From NCBI GenBank assembly GCA_004298465.1, contig SCRT01000004.1, positions 186,001 through 250,000 on the forward strand: DNA of 64,000 nucleotides, given 5' to 3'. The position numbers were made by a program, and so were the translations under genes. Under the pieces are notes generated by a model. It was not told where the DNA came from and ran no database searches. It saw only the letters and a program-made list of their open reading frames with translations. This DNA comes from Nevskiaceae bacterium. Its GTDB lineage: Bacteria > Pseudomonadota > Gammaproteobacteria > Nevskiales > Nevskiaceae. Numbering within the stretch: position 1 is the stretch's first letter; each line of letters begins with the position of its first letter. Shown here in pieces: positions 8,641 to 18,022 of the stretch.

Positions 8641-9477
8641 ATGAGCGATTTGCTCTCACTGTTGTCCACTCCCAAAGAGGCAACGGCGTTCATCCATCAC
8701 CACATGGGCAATTTCACGATCGGGCAAGGCCTGTTCAGCGTGAATGCCGATGAGTTGATCATGAGCTGGCTGATGGGGGGCATCGTCCTGTTTGTGGCGT
8801 GGCGCGTCGGCAAGCGCCTGAGCCTCGACAGGCCGGGGCGCTTGCAGAGTGTGCTCGAAACCGTCGTCGAGTTCGTCAACAATCAGGCCAAGGCGCTGTA
8901 TCCGAAGGCCGATCCGTTGATCGGGCCGCTGGCGCTGACGATCTTCGTGTGGGTCATCGTCATGAATGTCATGGACATCGTGCCGGTCGACCTCGTGCCG
9001 ACGATCGCGCAGGTGGTTGGCCTTGCCTTTGGTGTGGCGGAGCCTCACCACATCATGTTCCGCGCCGTGCCTACGGCCGGGCTGGCCGTGCCGACGGCGC
9101 TGGCGCTGTCGATCTTCGGGTTGACGCTGCTCTACGGCATCCGGGCCAAGGGCGTGCTGGGCTATCTGAAGGGCTACCTGTCGCACCCGTTCGGCATCTG
9201 GCTGGCGCCGTTCAACATCGCCATCACGATCGTCGAGGAAATCGCCAAGCCGCTGAGCCTGTCGCTGCGACTGTTCGGCAACATGTTCGCCGGTGACCTC
9301 GTCTTTATCCTGATCGCGCTGCTGGGCTTTTCGTGGTTCGCCCTGCCGATCCAGGCTGGCATCGGTTTTCTGTGGACCGCTTTCGAGACCCTGATCATCC
9401 TGATCCAGGCTTTCATCTTCATGTTGTTGAGCGTCGTGTATCTGGCGTTGGCCAGCGATGCTGAATCCTCCCACTAG
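8641..9477 (+). CDS. atpB: F0 ATP synthase subunit a
   Basis: This 278-residue integral membrane stator subunit provides the proton half-channels next to the c-ring. The essential arginine is in the conserved SLRLFGNMFAGDL stretch, and the C-terminal helix (FETLIILIQAFIFMLLSVVYL) is canonical. It lies between atpI and atpE. Confidence 0.97.
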   Translation: MSDLLSLLSTPKEATAFIHHHMGNFTIGQGLFSVNADELIMSWLMGGIVLFVAWRVGKRLSLDRPGRLQSVLETVVEFVNNQAKALYPKADPLIGPLALTIFVWVIVMNVMDIVPVDLVPTIAQVVGLAFGVAEPHHIMFRAVPTAGLAVPTALALSIFGLTLLYGIRAKGVLGYLKGYLSHPFGIWLAPFNIAITIVEEIAKPLSLSLRLFGNMFAGDLVFILIALLGFSWFALPIQAGIGFLWTAFETLIILIQAFIFMLLSVVYLALASDAESSH

Positions 9478-9513
9478 CGCATCGCGCATTTTCGTTACTT
9501 CCAGGAGATATTG

Positions 9514-9810
9514 ATGGACCCGCAAATCATCGGCATGATCTACGCCTCCACGGCGGTTGGCGTCAGCTTGATCCTTGCCCTGGCCGGCATCGGCTCGGCG
9601 CTGGGCTGGGGCTTGATCACGTCACGTTTCATCGAAAGCATTGCCCGTCAGCCGGAGCTGCGCCCGATGTTGACCGGTCAGGTCCTGTTCGTTGGCGGCC
9701 TGATGGAGTCCTTTCCGTTCATCGTGCTGGGCATCTCCATGTGGTTCACGTTCGCCAACCCATTCGTCAGCGGTGCAACCGCGGCGGCCAAGGCGCTGGC
9801 TGGCGGCTGA
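9514..9810 (+). CDS. atpE: F0 ATP synthase subunit c
   Basis: A two-helix hairpin proteolipid of 98 residues that forms the rotor ring. The polar loop ARQPELRP is canonical. The ion-binding carboxylate is Glu65 (GGLMESFPF) rather than the Asp of E. coli. The residue aligned with the Na+-ligand Gln32 of Ilyobacter is Trp32, so proton coupling is the more likely reading. I start at ATG 9514 because AGGAG at 9503-9507 is well spaced for it; an in-frame TTG at 9511 is less likely. Confidence 0.96.
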   Translation: MDPQIIGMIYASTAVGVSLILALAGIGSALGWGLITSRFIESIARQPELRPMLTGQVLFVGGLMESFPFIVLGISMWFTFANPFVSGATAAAKALAGG

Positions 9811-9862
9811 TTCCGGACAGGCCGGGCGGTTTCGGATCAACGCTTGATATGGAGAACACCCC

Positions 9863-10333
9863 ATGAGTATCGGCTTGACCTTGCTGGTCGAGATCATCAC
9901 GTTCGCGTTGTTTGTCTACGCGTTCAAGAAGCTGCTATGGAAGCCGCTCATGGGCGTGATGGATGCGCGGCAGGCCCGCATCGCCGAAGGTTTGGCCGCC
10001 AGCGACCGCGGAATGGAAGCGCTGCAGAAGGCCGAAGCGAAGAGCGACGACGCACTGCGTGAAGCGCGCGACCAGGCACGCGACATCCTCGCAGCGGCCA
10101 ACCAGCAGGCGGTGCAGCTGGTCGAGCAGGCACGCGAAACCGCACGCACGGAAGGTGATCGCATTGTCGAACGGGCCAAGGCTGAGGTCGACCGCGAGGT
10201 CCAGGCGGCACGCGAAAGTCTGCGGCGCGACGTGGGGCGGCTGGCGGTGCAGGGGGCGGAACGCATCCTGAAACGCGAGATCGACTCCAAGGCGCACGCC
10301 CAGATGCTCGACCAGCTGGCCGCTGAAATCTGA
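9863..10333 (+). CDS. atpF: F0 ATP synthase subunit b
   Basis: The peripheral stalk subunit, 156 residues. One N-terminal membrane helix ([15 protein letters not shown]) is followed by a long, charged, alanine-rich coiled coil typical of subunit b. Family features such as [18 protein letters not shown] near residues 30-47 are present. It sits 52 bp after atpE and 19 bp before atpH. Confidence 0.95.
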   Translation: MSIGLTLLVEIITFALFVYAFKKLLWKPLMGVMDARQARIAEGLAASDRGMEALQKAEAKSDDALREARDQARDILAAANQQAVQLVEQARETARTEGDRIVERAKAEVDREVQAARESLRRDVGRLAVQGAERILKREIDSKAHAQMLDQLAAEI

Positions 10334-10352
10334 TGCTGCCCGGAGCTGCGCC

Positions 10353-10919
10353 ATGGAACTGAGTACGCTGGCACGCCCCTATGCGAAGGCGGTTTTCGAC
10401 CTCACAGCGGGTGCCGACGAACGCGCCGCATGGTCCGGCGCGCTGCAGGCGCTTGCAGGTGCAGTAGTGCAGGGCGATCTGGGCCGTCTGCTGGAAACAC
10501 CGGCTGTCAGTCGTGAGCAGGTGGCTGGGTTGATCGGCGACGTGTTGCTGGCGCAGGGCGCGAAGGCGGGCGGCGCTGCGTTGCCGGCCGAGCCACGACT
10601 GCGGAATCTGCTGCGGCTGCTGGCCCGCAACCGCCGCCTGCGGCTGCTGCCGGTGATTGCCGCGGAGTTCGAGGCCCTGCGGGCGCAGGCTGAGGCGCGC
10701 GTGGATGTGGAGATCACGACCGCCGAAGCCGACGTGCCTGCCGCGCAGCGCAAGACCTTGGAAAAGGCTTTGGAAAAGCGGTTGCAGCGCCAGGTCGTCG
10801 TGCAGTGGAAGAGCGATCCAGCACTGGTTTCAGGTGCGCTGATCCGCGCCGGCGACTTCGTCATTGACGGCACCGTACGCGGCGAGCTGGCACGCCTTTC
10901 CCAGACCTTGATGCACTAA
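10353..10919 (+). CDS. atpH: F1 ATP synthase subunit delta
   Basis: This 188-residue subunit links F1 to the b stalk. The N-terminus (LARPYAKAVFDLT) and the C-terminal VSGALIRAGDFVIDGTVRGEL are diagnostic of the OSCP/delta family. Operon position matches the family order b-delta-alpha. Confidence 0.94.
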   Translation: MELSTLARPYAKAVFDLTAGADERAAWSGALQALAGAVVQGDLGRLLETPAVSREQVAGLIGDVLLAQGAKAGGAALPAEPRLRNLLRLLARNRRLRLLPVIAAEFEALRAQAEARVDVEITTAEADVPAAQRKTLEKALEKRLQRQVVVQWKSDPALVSGALIRAGDFVIDGTVRGELARLSQTLMH

Positions 10920-10980
10920 CGAAAACATTTAGTTTTGGAGCGTGTCGCTACGGCCCGCGCTCTTGACGAGGACCTTACGG

Positions 10981-12537
10981 ATGCAACTCAACCCTTCTGA
11001 AATCAGCGGGCTTATCAAGGCGCGCATCGAGCAATTCGATGGTGCAACCGAGGCCCGCAACACCGGCACCATCGTCAGCCTGGCTGACGGTATTGTGCGC
11101 GTCTACGGGCTGTCCGATGCCCTGGCCGGCGAAATGCTCGAATTCCCGGCCCGTCCGGATGGCTCGCCGACTTACGGACTGACGCTGAACCTGGAACGCG
11201 ATTCCGTCGGCGCCGTGGTGCTGGGTGGCTACGAGCATCTTTCAGAAGGTGACGTCGTCAAGACCACCGGGCGCATTCTTGAAGTGCCGGTCGGCGAAGG
11301 CCTGCTCGGGCGTGTTGTCAACGCACTGGGCGAGCCGATCGACGGCCGCGGCCCGGTCCAGTCCACCGGCAGCTCGCCGATCGAAAAAGTGGCGCCGGGT
11401 GTGATCTGGCGGCAGTCCGTCAATCAGCCGGTACAGACCGGCTACAAGGCCATTGACTCCATGGTGCCGATCGGCCGTGGTCAGCGCGAGCTGATCATCG
11501 GTGATCGCCAGACCGGCAAGACCGCGTTGGCGGTCGACGCCATCATCAACCAGAAGAATTCCGGCGTTAAGTGCATCTACGTCGCGATCGGCCAGAAAGC
11601 CAGCTCCATCGCCAACGTCGTGCGCAAGCTGGAAGAACATGGTGCACTGGCGCACACCATCGTCGTGGCGGCGACGGCGTCCGAATCTGCCGCCCTGCAG
11701 TACATCGCCCCCTACGCGGGCTGCGCGATGGGCGAGTACTTCCGTGACAACGGCCAGGACGCCCTGATCATTTACGACGACCTCACGAAGCAGGCCTGGG
11801 CCTACCGCCAGGTATCGTTGCTGCTGAAGCGCCCGCCGGGTCGCGAAGCCTATCCGGGCGACGTGTTCTACCTCCATTCCCGTCTGCTGGAGCGCGCCGC
11901 GCGCGTCAATGCCGACTATGTGGAAAAGGCTACGAACGGCAAGGTCAAGGGCAAGACCGGCTCGCTGACGGCGCTGCCGATCATCGAAACCCAGGCTGGC
12001 GACGTCTCGGCCTTCGTGCCGACGAACGTGATTTCCATCACCGACGGCCAGATCTTCCTGGAAACCGACCTGTTCAACGCCGGCATCCGCCCGGCCATGA
12101 ACGCCGGCATTTCCGTGTCGCGTGTCGGTGGTTCGGCGCAGACCAAGATCATCAAGAAGCTCGGTGGCGGCGTGCGTCTGGCCTTGGCCCAGTACCGCGA
12201 GCTTGCGGCATTTGCGCAGTTCGCCTCCGACCTCGATGCCGCCACGCGCAAGCAGCTGGAACGCGGGCGCCGGGTCACGGAATTGATGAAGCAGAAGCAG
12301 TACGCGCCGCTGTCCGTTCAGCAGATGGCGGTTTCGCTGTTTGCCGTCGACCGCGGCTACCTCGACGAGGTGCCGGTGGAAAAGATCGGCGCCTACGAGG
12401 CCGCATTGCACCAGTACATGGCGTCCAGCCAGAAGGCCCTGCTCGACAAGATCGGCGATGCAGGGGCGTTCAACGACGAGATCGACAAGGCATTGGTTGC
12501 CGCGCTCGACGCGTTCAAGAAACAGGCCGCGATTTAA
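10981..12537 (+). CDS. atpA: F1 ATP synthase subunit alpha
   Basis: The 518-residue non-catalytic nucleotide-binding subunit of F1. The Walker A motif GDRQTGKTA has its lysine near residue 180, and the signature [19 protein letters not shown] follows. The start is the ATG at 10981 because [16 protein letters not shown] is the standard alpha N-terminus; an upstream in-frame GTG at 10942 would add 13 residues not seen in the family. Confidence 0.98.
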   Translation: MQLNPSEISGLIKARIEQFDGATEARNTGTIVSLADGIVRVYGLSDALAGEMLEFPARPDGSPTYGLTLNLERDSVGAVVLGGYEHLSEGDVVKTTGRILEVPVGEGLLGRVVNALGEPIDGRGPVQSTGSSPIEKVAPGVIWRQSVNQPVQTGYKAIDSMVPIGRGQRELIIGDRQTGKTALAVDAIINQKNSGVKCIYVAIGQKASSIANVVRKLEEHGALAHTIVVAATASESAALQYIAPYAGCAMGEYFRDNGQDALIIYDDLTKQAWAYRQVSLLLKRPPGREAYPGDVFYLHSRLLERAARVNADYVEKATNGKVKGKTGSLTALPIIETQAGDVSAFVPTNVISITDGQIFLETDLFNAGIRPAMNAGISVSRVGGSAQTKIIKKLGGGVRLALAQYRELAAFAQFASDLDAATRKQLERGRRVTELMKQKQYAPLSVQQMAVSLFAVDRGYLDEVPVEKIGAYEAALHQYMASSQKALLDKIGDAGAFNDEIDKALVAALDAFKKQAAI

Positions 12538-12602
12538 GGCGATCATCGGGTGGCAGCGGGCGTTGCAGCCCGCACGCCGCCGGAAACTGACGGAGCGAAT
12601 GC

Positions 12603-13463
12603 ATGGCAGGCGCCAAGGAAATCCGCACCAAGATCCGGAGTATCCAGAATACTCAGAAGATCACGAAGGCGATGGAGAAGGTCGCGACCAGCAAGATGCG
12701 CAAGGCGCAGAACCGCATGCTGGCGGCGCGTCCCTACGCGGAAAAGATCCGTGCCGTCGTCGGCCACATGAAGCGTGGCAACCTGATGTTCCACCATCCG
12801 TTCCTCGCCGAACGCGAAGTGCGCAAGGTGGCGTATCTCGTGGTGGCGACGGATCGTGGCCTGTGCGGCGGGCTGAACATGAACCTGTTCCGCGGCATCG
12901 TGCGCGAAACGCGCGAATGGCAGGAAAAAGGCGTGCAGGTCGAATTTGCCGTGATCGGCTCGAAGGCCGTCAGCTTTTTCCGCCGCGTCGGTGGCAACGT
13001 GCTGGCCGAGGCCAGCCGGCTGGGCGACAGCATCCACATCGAGCAGCTCATCGGCGTGGTGAAGGTGCTGGCCGATGCCTACCGTGAACAGGGCGTGGAC
13101 CGCGTGTACGTGGCGTCCAACGAGTTTGTCAACACCATGTCGCAAAAGCCGCATTCGCGGCAGTTGCTGCCGGTGCCGCCGATGGACGACGAGGCGCTGC
13201 CGAAGCACTGGGACTACATCTACGAACCGAACGACGAAAGCCTGGTGGACAGTATCCTGGTGCGCTACGTGGAGTCCATCGTCTACGAAACCGTCGTGGA
13301 AAATGCCGCGTGCGAACAAGCCGCGCGCATGGTGGCCATGAAGTCGGCTTCCGACAACGCCGGCAAGATCATCGACGGTCTGCAGCTGGCCTACAACAAG
13401 GCACGCCAGGCGAGTATCACCAAGGAACTTGCGGAAATCGTGGGCGGCGCCGCGGCGGTTTGA
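12603..13463 (+). CDS. atpG: F1 ATP synthase subunit gamma
   Basis: The central rotor shaft, 286 residues. The N-terminal helix ([20 protein letters not shown]), [12 protein letters not shown] in the middle and the C-terminal [15 protein letters not shown] are all canonical, so the gene is complete. It is the last atp gene: the next start codon, 31 bp on, belongs to apt, and no beta or epsilon subunit follows. Confidence 0.97.
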   Translation: MAGAKEIRTKIRSIQNTQKITKAMEKVATSKMRKAQNRMLAARPYAEKIRAVVGHMKRGNLMFHHPFLAEREVRKVAYLVVATDRGLCGGLNMNLFRGIVRETREWQEKGVQVEFAVIGSKAVSFFRRVGGNVLAEASRLGDSIHIEQLIGVVKVLADAYREQGVDRVYVASNEFVNTMSQKPHSRQLLPVPPMDDEALPKHWDYIYEPNDESLVDSILVRYVESIVYETVVENAACEQAARMVAMKSASDNAGKIIDGLQLAYNKARQASITKELAEIVGGAAAV

Positions 13464-13494
13464 GCCCACTGTATCCGCCTCCTTGATCCTGGAC

Positions 13495-14028
13495 ATGACT
13501 CCTGACGCACTGGCGCCGCTGTTCGCGTTGATCCGCGACGTACCGGATTTTCCCCAGCCCGGCATCCTGTTCCGCGACATCACACCGCTGCTCGCCAACC
13601 CGCAGGGTTTCGCCACGGTGGTGGAGTGGATGGCAAAGCGGGCGCAAGCGCATGGCGTCACCACGCTGGCCGCCGTCGAAGCGCGCGGTTTCGTGTTCGG
13701 CGCGGTCGTGGCGCAACGCCTTGGATTGCCGTTGCAGCTGATCCGCAAGCCGGGGAAGCTGCCGTGGCATACGGCGGGCGCCGAATATGATCTCGAATAC
13801 GGCAGCGACCGGCTCGAGATGCATGCCGATGCCGTCGGCGCAGGCGATCGCGTGGCGATCGTCGATGACCTGCTGGCGACCGGCGGCACTGCTGCGGCTG
13901 CGGCAAGACTGGTCTGCGAGCTCAAGGCCAAGCCCGCCTGCGTGCTGGCCGCGATCGAACTGCAGGACCTGGGCGGGCGCGAAAAGCTGTCCGGAGTCCC
14001 GGTTGAGACGTTGCTGGTGTACCGGTAA
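13495..14028 (+). CDS. apt: Adenine phosphoribosyltransferase
   Basis: Salvages adenine with PRPP to give AMP. The 177-residue protein has the family N-terminus (IRDVPDFPQPGILFRDITPL) and the PRPP-binding motif VAIVDDLLATGGT near residue 118. It sits 31 bp after atpG and 33 bp before the hopanoid gene. Adenine release is expected from HpnG in this pathway (nucleoside phosphorylase acting on adenosylhopane), which makes an adenine salvage gene at the head of the cluster sensible; that link is inference. Confidence 0.94.
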   Translation: MTPDALAPLFALIRDVPDFPQPGILFRDITPLLANPQGFATVVEWMAKRAQAHGVTTLAAVEARGFVFGAVVAQRLGLPLQLIRKPGKLPWHTAGAEYDLEYGSDRLEMHADAVGAGDRVAIVDDLLATGGTAAAAARLVCELKAKPACVLAAIELQDLGGREKLSGVPVETLLVYR

Positions 14029-14061
14029 CGTGGTGGCGCGCGGGTGGCCCAGCAACGCGAT

Positions 14062-17000
14062 ATGAAAACGGATGATGCGATGAATACAGTGAAGCAGTCG
14101 GACGAGCCCCGGTTTGCCCACGACGTGCGCAGACGCCTGGCGCGTGCCGGTGCACGGGCGATGGAAGCCGTGCAAAGCCCGCGCTGGGGTTCCGGCAAGC
14201 ACGGCGATTCTTCCGCACTCGACTACCAGAAGTCGATCCTGCCCGGGGTTTCTCGCACGTTCGCCCTGACCATTCCGCAGCTGCCGCAACCACTGGCCGA
14301 CGTGGTGGCGAATGCCTACCTGCTGTGCCGCATCGCCGACACCATCGAGGACGAGCCGCAGCTGTCCGCGGAACGCAAACAGCAGTTCCAGCAACGCTTT
14401 GGCGCCGTCGTGGGTGGCCGTGCGCCAGCGGAAGACTTTGCCACCGAGCTGTCGGCGGAGCTCTCCGAGCTGACGCCGGAAACCGAGCGCGAATTGGTGC
14501 GCAACACCGCCACCGTCCTGCGCGTCACGCGGCGTTTCGGTGCGGCACAGCGGGGCGCGCTGGAGCGCTGCGTGGACACCATGTGCCACGGCATGCATAG
14601 CTTCGAGAGCCGGGCGAGCGCGCACGGGCTGGCGGAGGTCGCGGAACTGGACCGCTACTGCTACTACGTCGCCGGCGTGGTGGGCGAAATGCTCACGGAA
14701 CTGTTCTGCGCGCATTCCCCGGTGGTGGCGCGCCGTCGTGCCGAGCTCATGCGGCTTGCCGTTTCCTTCGGCCAGGCGCTGCAGATGACGAATATCATCA
14801 AGGACGTGTGGGATGACCACGCGCGCGGCATCTGCTGGTATCCGCGCGACGTCTTTGAACGCCACGGCTTCGACCTGGACGCGCTGTCCCCGACGAACCA
14901 CGGGCCGGGATTCCAGGCCGGCGTTCAGGAACTCGTGGCCGTTGCCCACAGCCATCTGCGCGACGCGCTGGCCTATGTGCTGCTGATCCCGGCGCACGAG
15001 CGCGGCATCCGCCTGTTCTGCCTGTGGGCGATCGGCATGGCGGCGCAGACCCTCGACCGCATCAACTCGCACCTGGATTTTGCGTCCGGTGCCGAGGTCA
15101 AGATCAGCCATCGCGATGTGGCAATGACAACCTTGCTTACGCGTGCTGCGGTGCGCAGCGACCGTGCGCTTACGGCGCTGTTCAACCGTGCCACCGCCCG
15201 CCTGCCGGTGCCGCCCACGGTGGCCGTCCCGGCGCCGGTGGCGCGCGGCCCGCTGCCCGATGCGGAGCCGGACATGGACCCGGCAGCACGGCGCTGGCGC
15301 AAGGCCGGTTTGGATACGGCCATCGCCCGCTCGCGCGATGCGCTGCTCGACCTGCAGAAGGAAGACGGCCATTGGTGTTTCGAGCTGGAAGCCGATTGCA
15401 CGATTCCGGCCGAATACATCCTCATGATGCACTTCATGGACGAGATCGACGTCGACCTCGAACAGCGCATCGCAAAGTTCCTGCGCAGCCATCAGGTGCT
15501 GGATGACCACGGCGGCTGGCCGCAGTATTCGCGCAGCGCCATCGACCTGTCGTGCACCGTCAAGTGCTATTACGCCTTGAAACTCGTGGGCGACGACCCC
15601 GATGCGCCGCACATGAAACAGGCGCGCGAAGCGGTCCTCGCCCTCGGCGGCGCGGCGCACACGAACGTGTTCACGAAGATCATGCTCGCGCAGTTCGAGC
15701 AGATTCCGTGGCGCGGCGTGCCGTTCGTGCCTGCCGAGATCATGCTGCTGCCGAAGTGGTTCGTGTTCCACCTCGACAAGGTCAGCTACTGGGCGCGCAC
15801 CGTCATGGTGCCGCTGTTCATCCTCATGTCGCGGCGCCGGCAGGCAAAGAACCCGCGCGGTGTGGACGTGCGCGAGCTGTTCGTGACGCCACCGGAGGAA
15901 GAACGCCACTACCTGCCCGCGCACGACTGGCTGTCGCGCACGTTCCTGGTTGCGGACCGTGCGGGGCGCTTCGTCGAACCGTACCTGGCGAAGCTGCTGC
16001 AGGAACGCGCCATCAAGAAGGCCGAGGAATGGTTCGTGCCGCGCCTGAACGGCGAGGACGGCCTGGGCGCGATCTTTCCGGCCATGGTCAACGCCTACGA
16101 GGCGCTGGCCGAACTCGGCTACGCGAAGGACCACCCGCTGCGTGCCACCTGCCTGAAGTCCATCCAGAAGCTGCTCGTGGAGCGGCCGGACGGTTCTGTC
16201 TACTGCCAGCCCTGCGTGTCGCCGGTGTGGGACACCGGCTGGTCGGCGCTTGCGCTGCTCAACACCAGCCCGACCGGCAAGACCGATGCCGTGGCGCGCA
16301 AGGCCATCGACCGCGCCCTGAAATGGCTGGCGCCATTGCAGGAAACCGAGCTGAAAGGCGATTGGGCCATCCGGGCACCAGACCTCACCCCGGGTGGCTG
16401 GGCGTTCCAGTACCGCAACGCCCACTATCCCGACCTCGACGACACCGCCATGGTGGCGGCCCTGCTGCACGTGGCGGGCAAGGGCCGCTACGTCGAGCGC
16501 ACGGACCGCGCTGCGGACTGGCTGGCCGGCATGCAGTCTTCCAACGGGGCGTTTGGCGCTTTCGACGTCGACAACAACTTCCTGTACCTGAACAAGATTC
16601 CATTCGCCGACCACGGCGCGCTGTGTGACCCGCCGACGGAGGATGTCTCTGGCCGCGTGCTGCTGGCCCTGGGTATCCTCGGCCGCAGCCAGGACCGCGA
16701 CGCGATCCGCCGCTGCATCGCCTACCTAAAGCAGACGCAGCAGCCGGACGGCTCGTGGTGGGGGCGCTGGGGCACAAACTACATCTACGGCACGTGGAGT
16801 GTGCTGGCCGGGCTGGCCTTCGTCGGCGAGGATTCCGGACAGCCGTACATCCGGCGCGCGATCTCGTGGCTGGAATCCCGCCAGAACGCGGACGGCGGCT
16901 GGGGCGAGACGAACGATACCTATCTTGACCCGACACTGGCGGGCAGCATGGGCGGCGAAAGCACCGGCTACAGCACCGCCTGGGCGCTGCTCGGCCTGAT

Positions 17001-17247
17001 GGCGGTGGGCGAAGTGCATTCCGCTGCCGCACGGCGCGGCATAGACTGGCTCGTGAAGAACCAGGGCGACGACGCGTTCTGGAGCCACGACACCTACACC
17101 GCACCGGGCTTTCCCCGCGTGTTCTACCTCAAGTATCACGGCTACACGGCATATTTCCCGCTGTGGGCGCTGGCTCGCTATCGCGCGCTCACGCAACGGT
17201 CCGGGCGGAGTCCGCGCCGGCCCGGCGCGGCCGCGCACAGTGCCTGA
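14062..17247 (+). CDS. Squalene synthase-squalene-hopene cyclase fusion protein
   Basis: One uninterrupted frame of 1061 residues joins two consecutive enzymes of hopanoid synthesis. Residues ~35-375 are a squalene synthase: first Asp-rich motif DTIEDE at 93-98, YCYYVAGVVGE near 205, and second motif NIIKDVWDD with Asp residues at 248 and 252. A Pro/Ala-rich linker (about 375-410) leads to a full-length squalene-hopene cyclase with the protonating DxDD motif DLDD at 791-794 and QW repeats (QQPDGSWWGRWG, QNADGGWGE). Together they would convert two farnesyl diphosphates to squalene and then hopene. The start could instead be GTG 14044 or ATG 14080. The stop overlaps hpnG. No stop, frameshift or internal start region is evident at the junction. 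Both domains keep their catalytic motifs. Confidence 0.93.
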   Translation: MKTDDAMNTVKQSDEPRFAHDVRRRLARAGARAMEAVQSPRWGSGKHGDSSALDYQKSILPGVSRTFALTIPQLPQPLADVVANAYLLCRIADTIEDEPQLSAERKQQFQQRFGAVVGGRAPAEDFATELSAELSELTPETERELVRNTATVLRVTRRFGAAQRGALERCVDTMCHGMHSFESRASAHGLAEVAELDRYCYYVAGVVGEMLTELFCAHSPVVARRRAELMRLAVSFGQALQMTNIIKDVWDDHARGICWYPRDVFERHGFDLDALSPTNHGPGFQAGVQELVAVAHSHLRDALAYVLLIPAHERGIRLFCLWAIGMAAQTLDRINSHLDFASGAEVKISHRDVAMTTLLTRAAVRSDRALTALFNRATARLPVPPTVAVPAPVARGPLPDAEPDMDPAARRWRKAGLDTAIARSRDALLDLQKEDGHWCFELEADCTIPAEYILMMHFMDEIDVDLEQRIAKFLRSHQVLDDHGGWPQYSRSAIDLSCTVKCYYALKLVGDDPDAPHMKQAREAVLALGGAAHTNVFTKIMLAQFEQIPWRGVPFVPAEIMLLPKWFVFHLDKVSYWARTVMVPLFILMSRRRQAKNPRGVDVRELFVTPPEEERHYLPAHDWLSRTFLVADRAGRFVEPYLAKLLQERAIKKAEEWFVPRLNGEDGLGAIFPAMVNAYEALAELGYAKDHPLRATCLKSIQKLLVERPDGSVYCQPCVSPVWDTGWSALALLNTSPTGKTDAVARKAIDRALKWLAPLQETELKGDWAIRAPDLTPGGWAFQYRNAHYPDLDDTAMVAALLHVAGKGRYVERTDRAADWLAGMQSSNGAFGAFDVDNNFLYLNKIPFADHGALCDPPTEDVSGRVLLALGILGRSQDRDAIRRCIAYLKQTQQPDGSWWGRWGTNYIYGTWSVLAGLAFVGEDSGQPYIRRAISWLESRQNADGGWGETNDTYLDPTLAGSMGGESTGYSTAWALLGLMAVGEVHSAAARRGIDWLVKNQGDDAFWSHDTYTAPGFPRVFYLKYHGYTAYFPLWALARYRALTQRSGRSPRRPGAAAHSA

Positions 17248-17974
17248 GGGCGGCCGCGCCGGGGGGCAGCACTTTACCGGCGTGGTGGCGGCGCTCTACG
17301 ACGAGGCCCGCTGCCTTGCACCCCTGTCCGCTGCGATCGGTGCTGAAGTTGCGCTGCCCGGCGGCCGGTTGGTGCTGTCCGGCATGGGTGCATTGCGCGC
17401 CACGCTGGCCGCCCGACGGCTGGTCGACGTTGGTGCCACAGCCCTGCTGAGTTGGGGCACTTGTGGCGCGCTGGACCCGGCACTGCGTGCCGGCGATGTC
17501 GTGCTGCCGGAATGGGTGACAACGGAAGACGGCGCCCGCCACGCAACCGACAGCGCATGGGGCAAGCGCGTGCAGGCGGCGCTGCCACAGGCGCTGAAGG
17601 TAGTGAGCGGCGGTGCACTGTTGAGCGGCGACCGCACCTGGACGACGCCGGTCGACAAGGCGCGTGGCGCTGTATTCGGCCAGGCCGTGGACATGGAAAG
17701 CGCGGCGCTGGCGCAGGTTGCAGAACAAGCGGGTATTTCCTTTCTCGTCATCCGCGCCGTGGTCGATGAAGCGGCACAGTCGCTGCCGGATGCTGCGGTG
17801 GCTGGTGTCGATGCGATCGGCCGGCTGCGGATCGGCGCGTTCGTCGCCGGTCTCGCGCGGCGGCCACGTGACGTGCTGGCGCTGCCGGCGTTGGGGCGCA
17901 GTTTTGGCCACGCCGCGCACAACCTGCGCCGTATCGCCGCGTGCCAGCCGGCGCGGCTGGCATTTTCGAGGTAG
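17240..17974 (+). CDS. hpnG: Hopanoid-associated nucleoside phosphorylase HpnG
   Basis: A 244-residue member of the purine nucleoside phosphorylase/MTA-SAH nucleosidase superfamily. Visible features are GMGALRATLAARRL, WGTCGALDPALRAGDVV and AVDMESAALAQVA, the last being the ribose-binding Met-Glu. HpnG releases adenine from adenosylhopane to give ribosylhopane on the way to bacteriohopanepolyols. The GTG start overlaps the cyclase fusion by 8 bp. The radical SAM enzyme HpnH, which makes its substrate, is not in the window. Confidence 0.85.
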   Translation: MPEGGRAGGQHFTGVVAALYDEARCLAPLSAAIGAEVALPGGRLVLSGMGALRATLAARRLVDVGATALLSWGTCGALDPALRAGDVVLPEWVTTEDGARHATDSAWGKRVQAALPQALKVVSGGALLSGDRTWTTPVDKARGAVFGQAVDMESAALAQVAEQAGISFLVIRAVVDEAAQSLPDAAVAGVDAIGRLRIGAFVAGLARRPRDVLALPALGRSFGHAAHNLRRIAACQPARLAFSR

Positions 17975-18022
17975 ATTCTTGAAGGCACCGGGGCGGGATC
18001 GGCAGCGCAGAGGACACCGGAC

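Noticed and set aside
9514-9810. Sodium-dependent ATP synthase
   Set aside because: Glu65-Ser66 are suggestive, but the Gln32 ligand position is Trp, so the full Na+ site is not present.
13464-14061. A hidden or split atpD/atpC between atpG and the hopanoid genes
   Set aside because: The interval is filled by an intact apt gene. No beta-subunit motif (GGAGVGKT) is present in any frame.
13417-16614. A 1065-codon open frame antisense to the squalene synthase-cyclase fusion
   Set aside because: Long antisense frames are expected in GC-rich coding DNA. The translation is Arg/His/Gln-rich without recognisable domains, while the plus strand has two intact enzymes.
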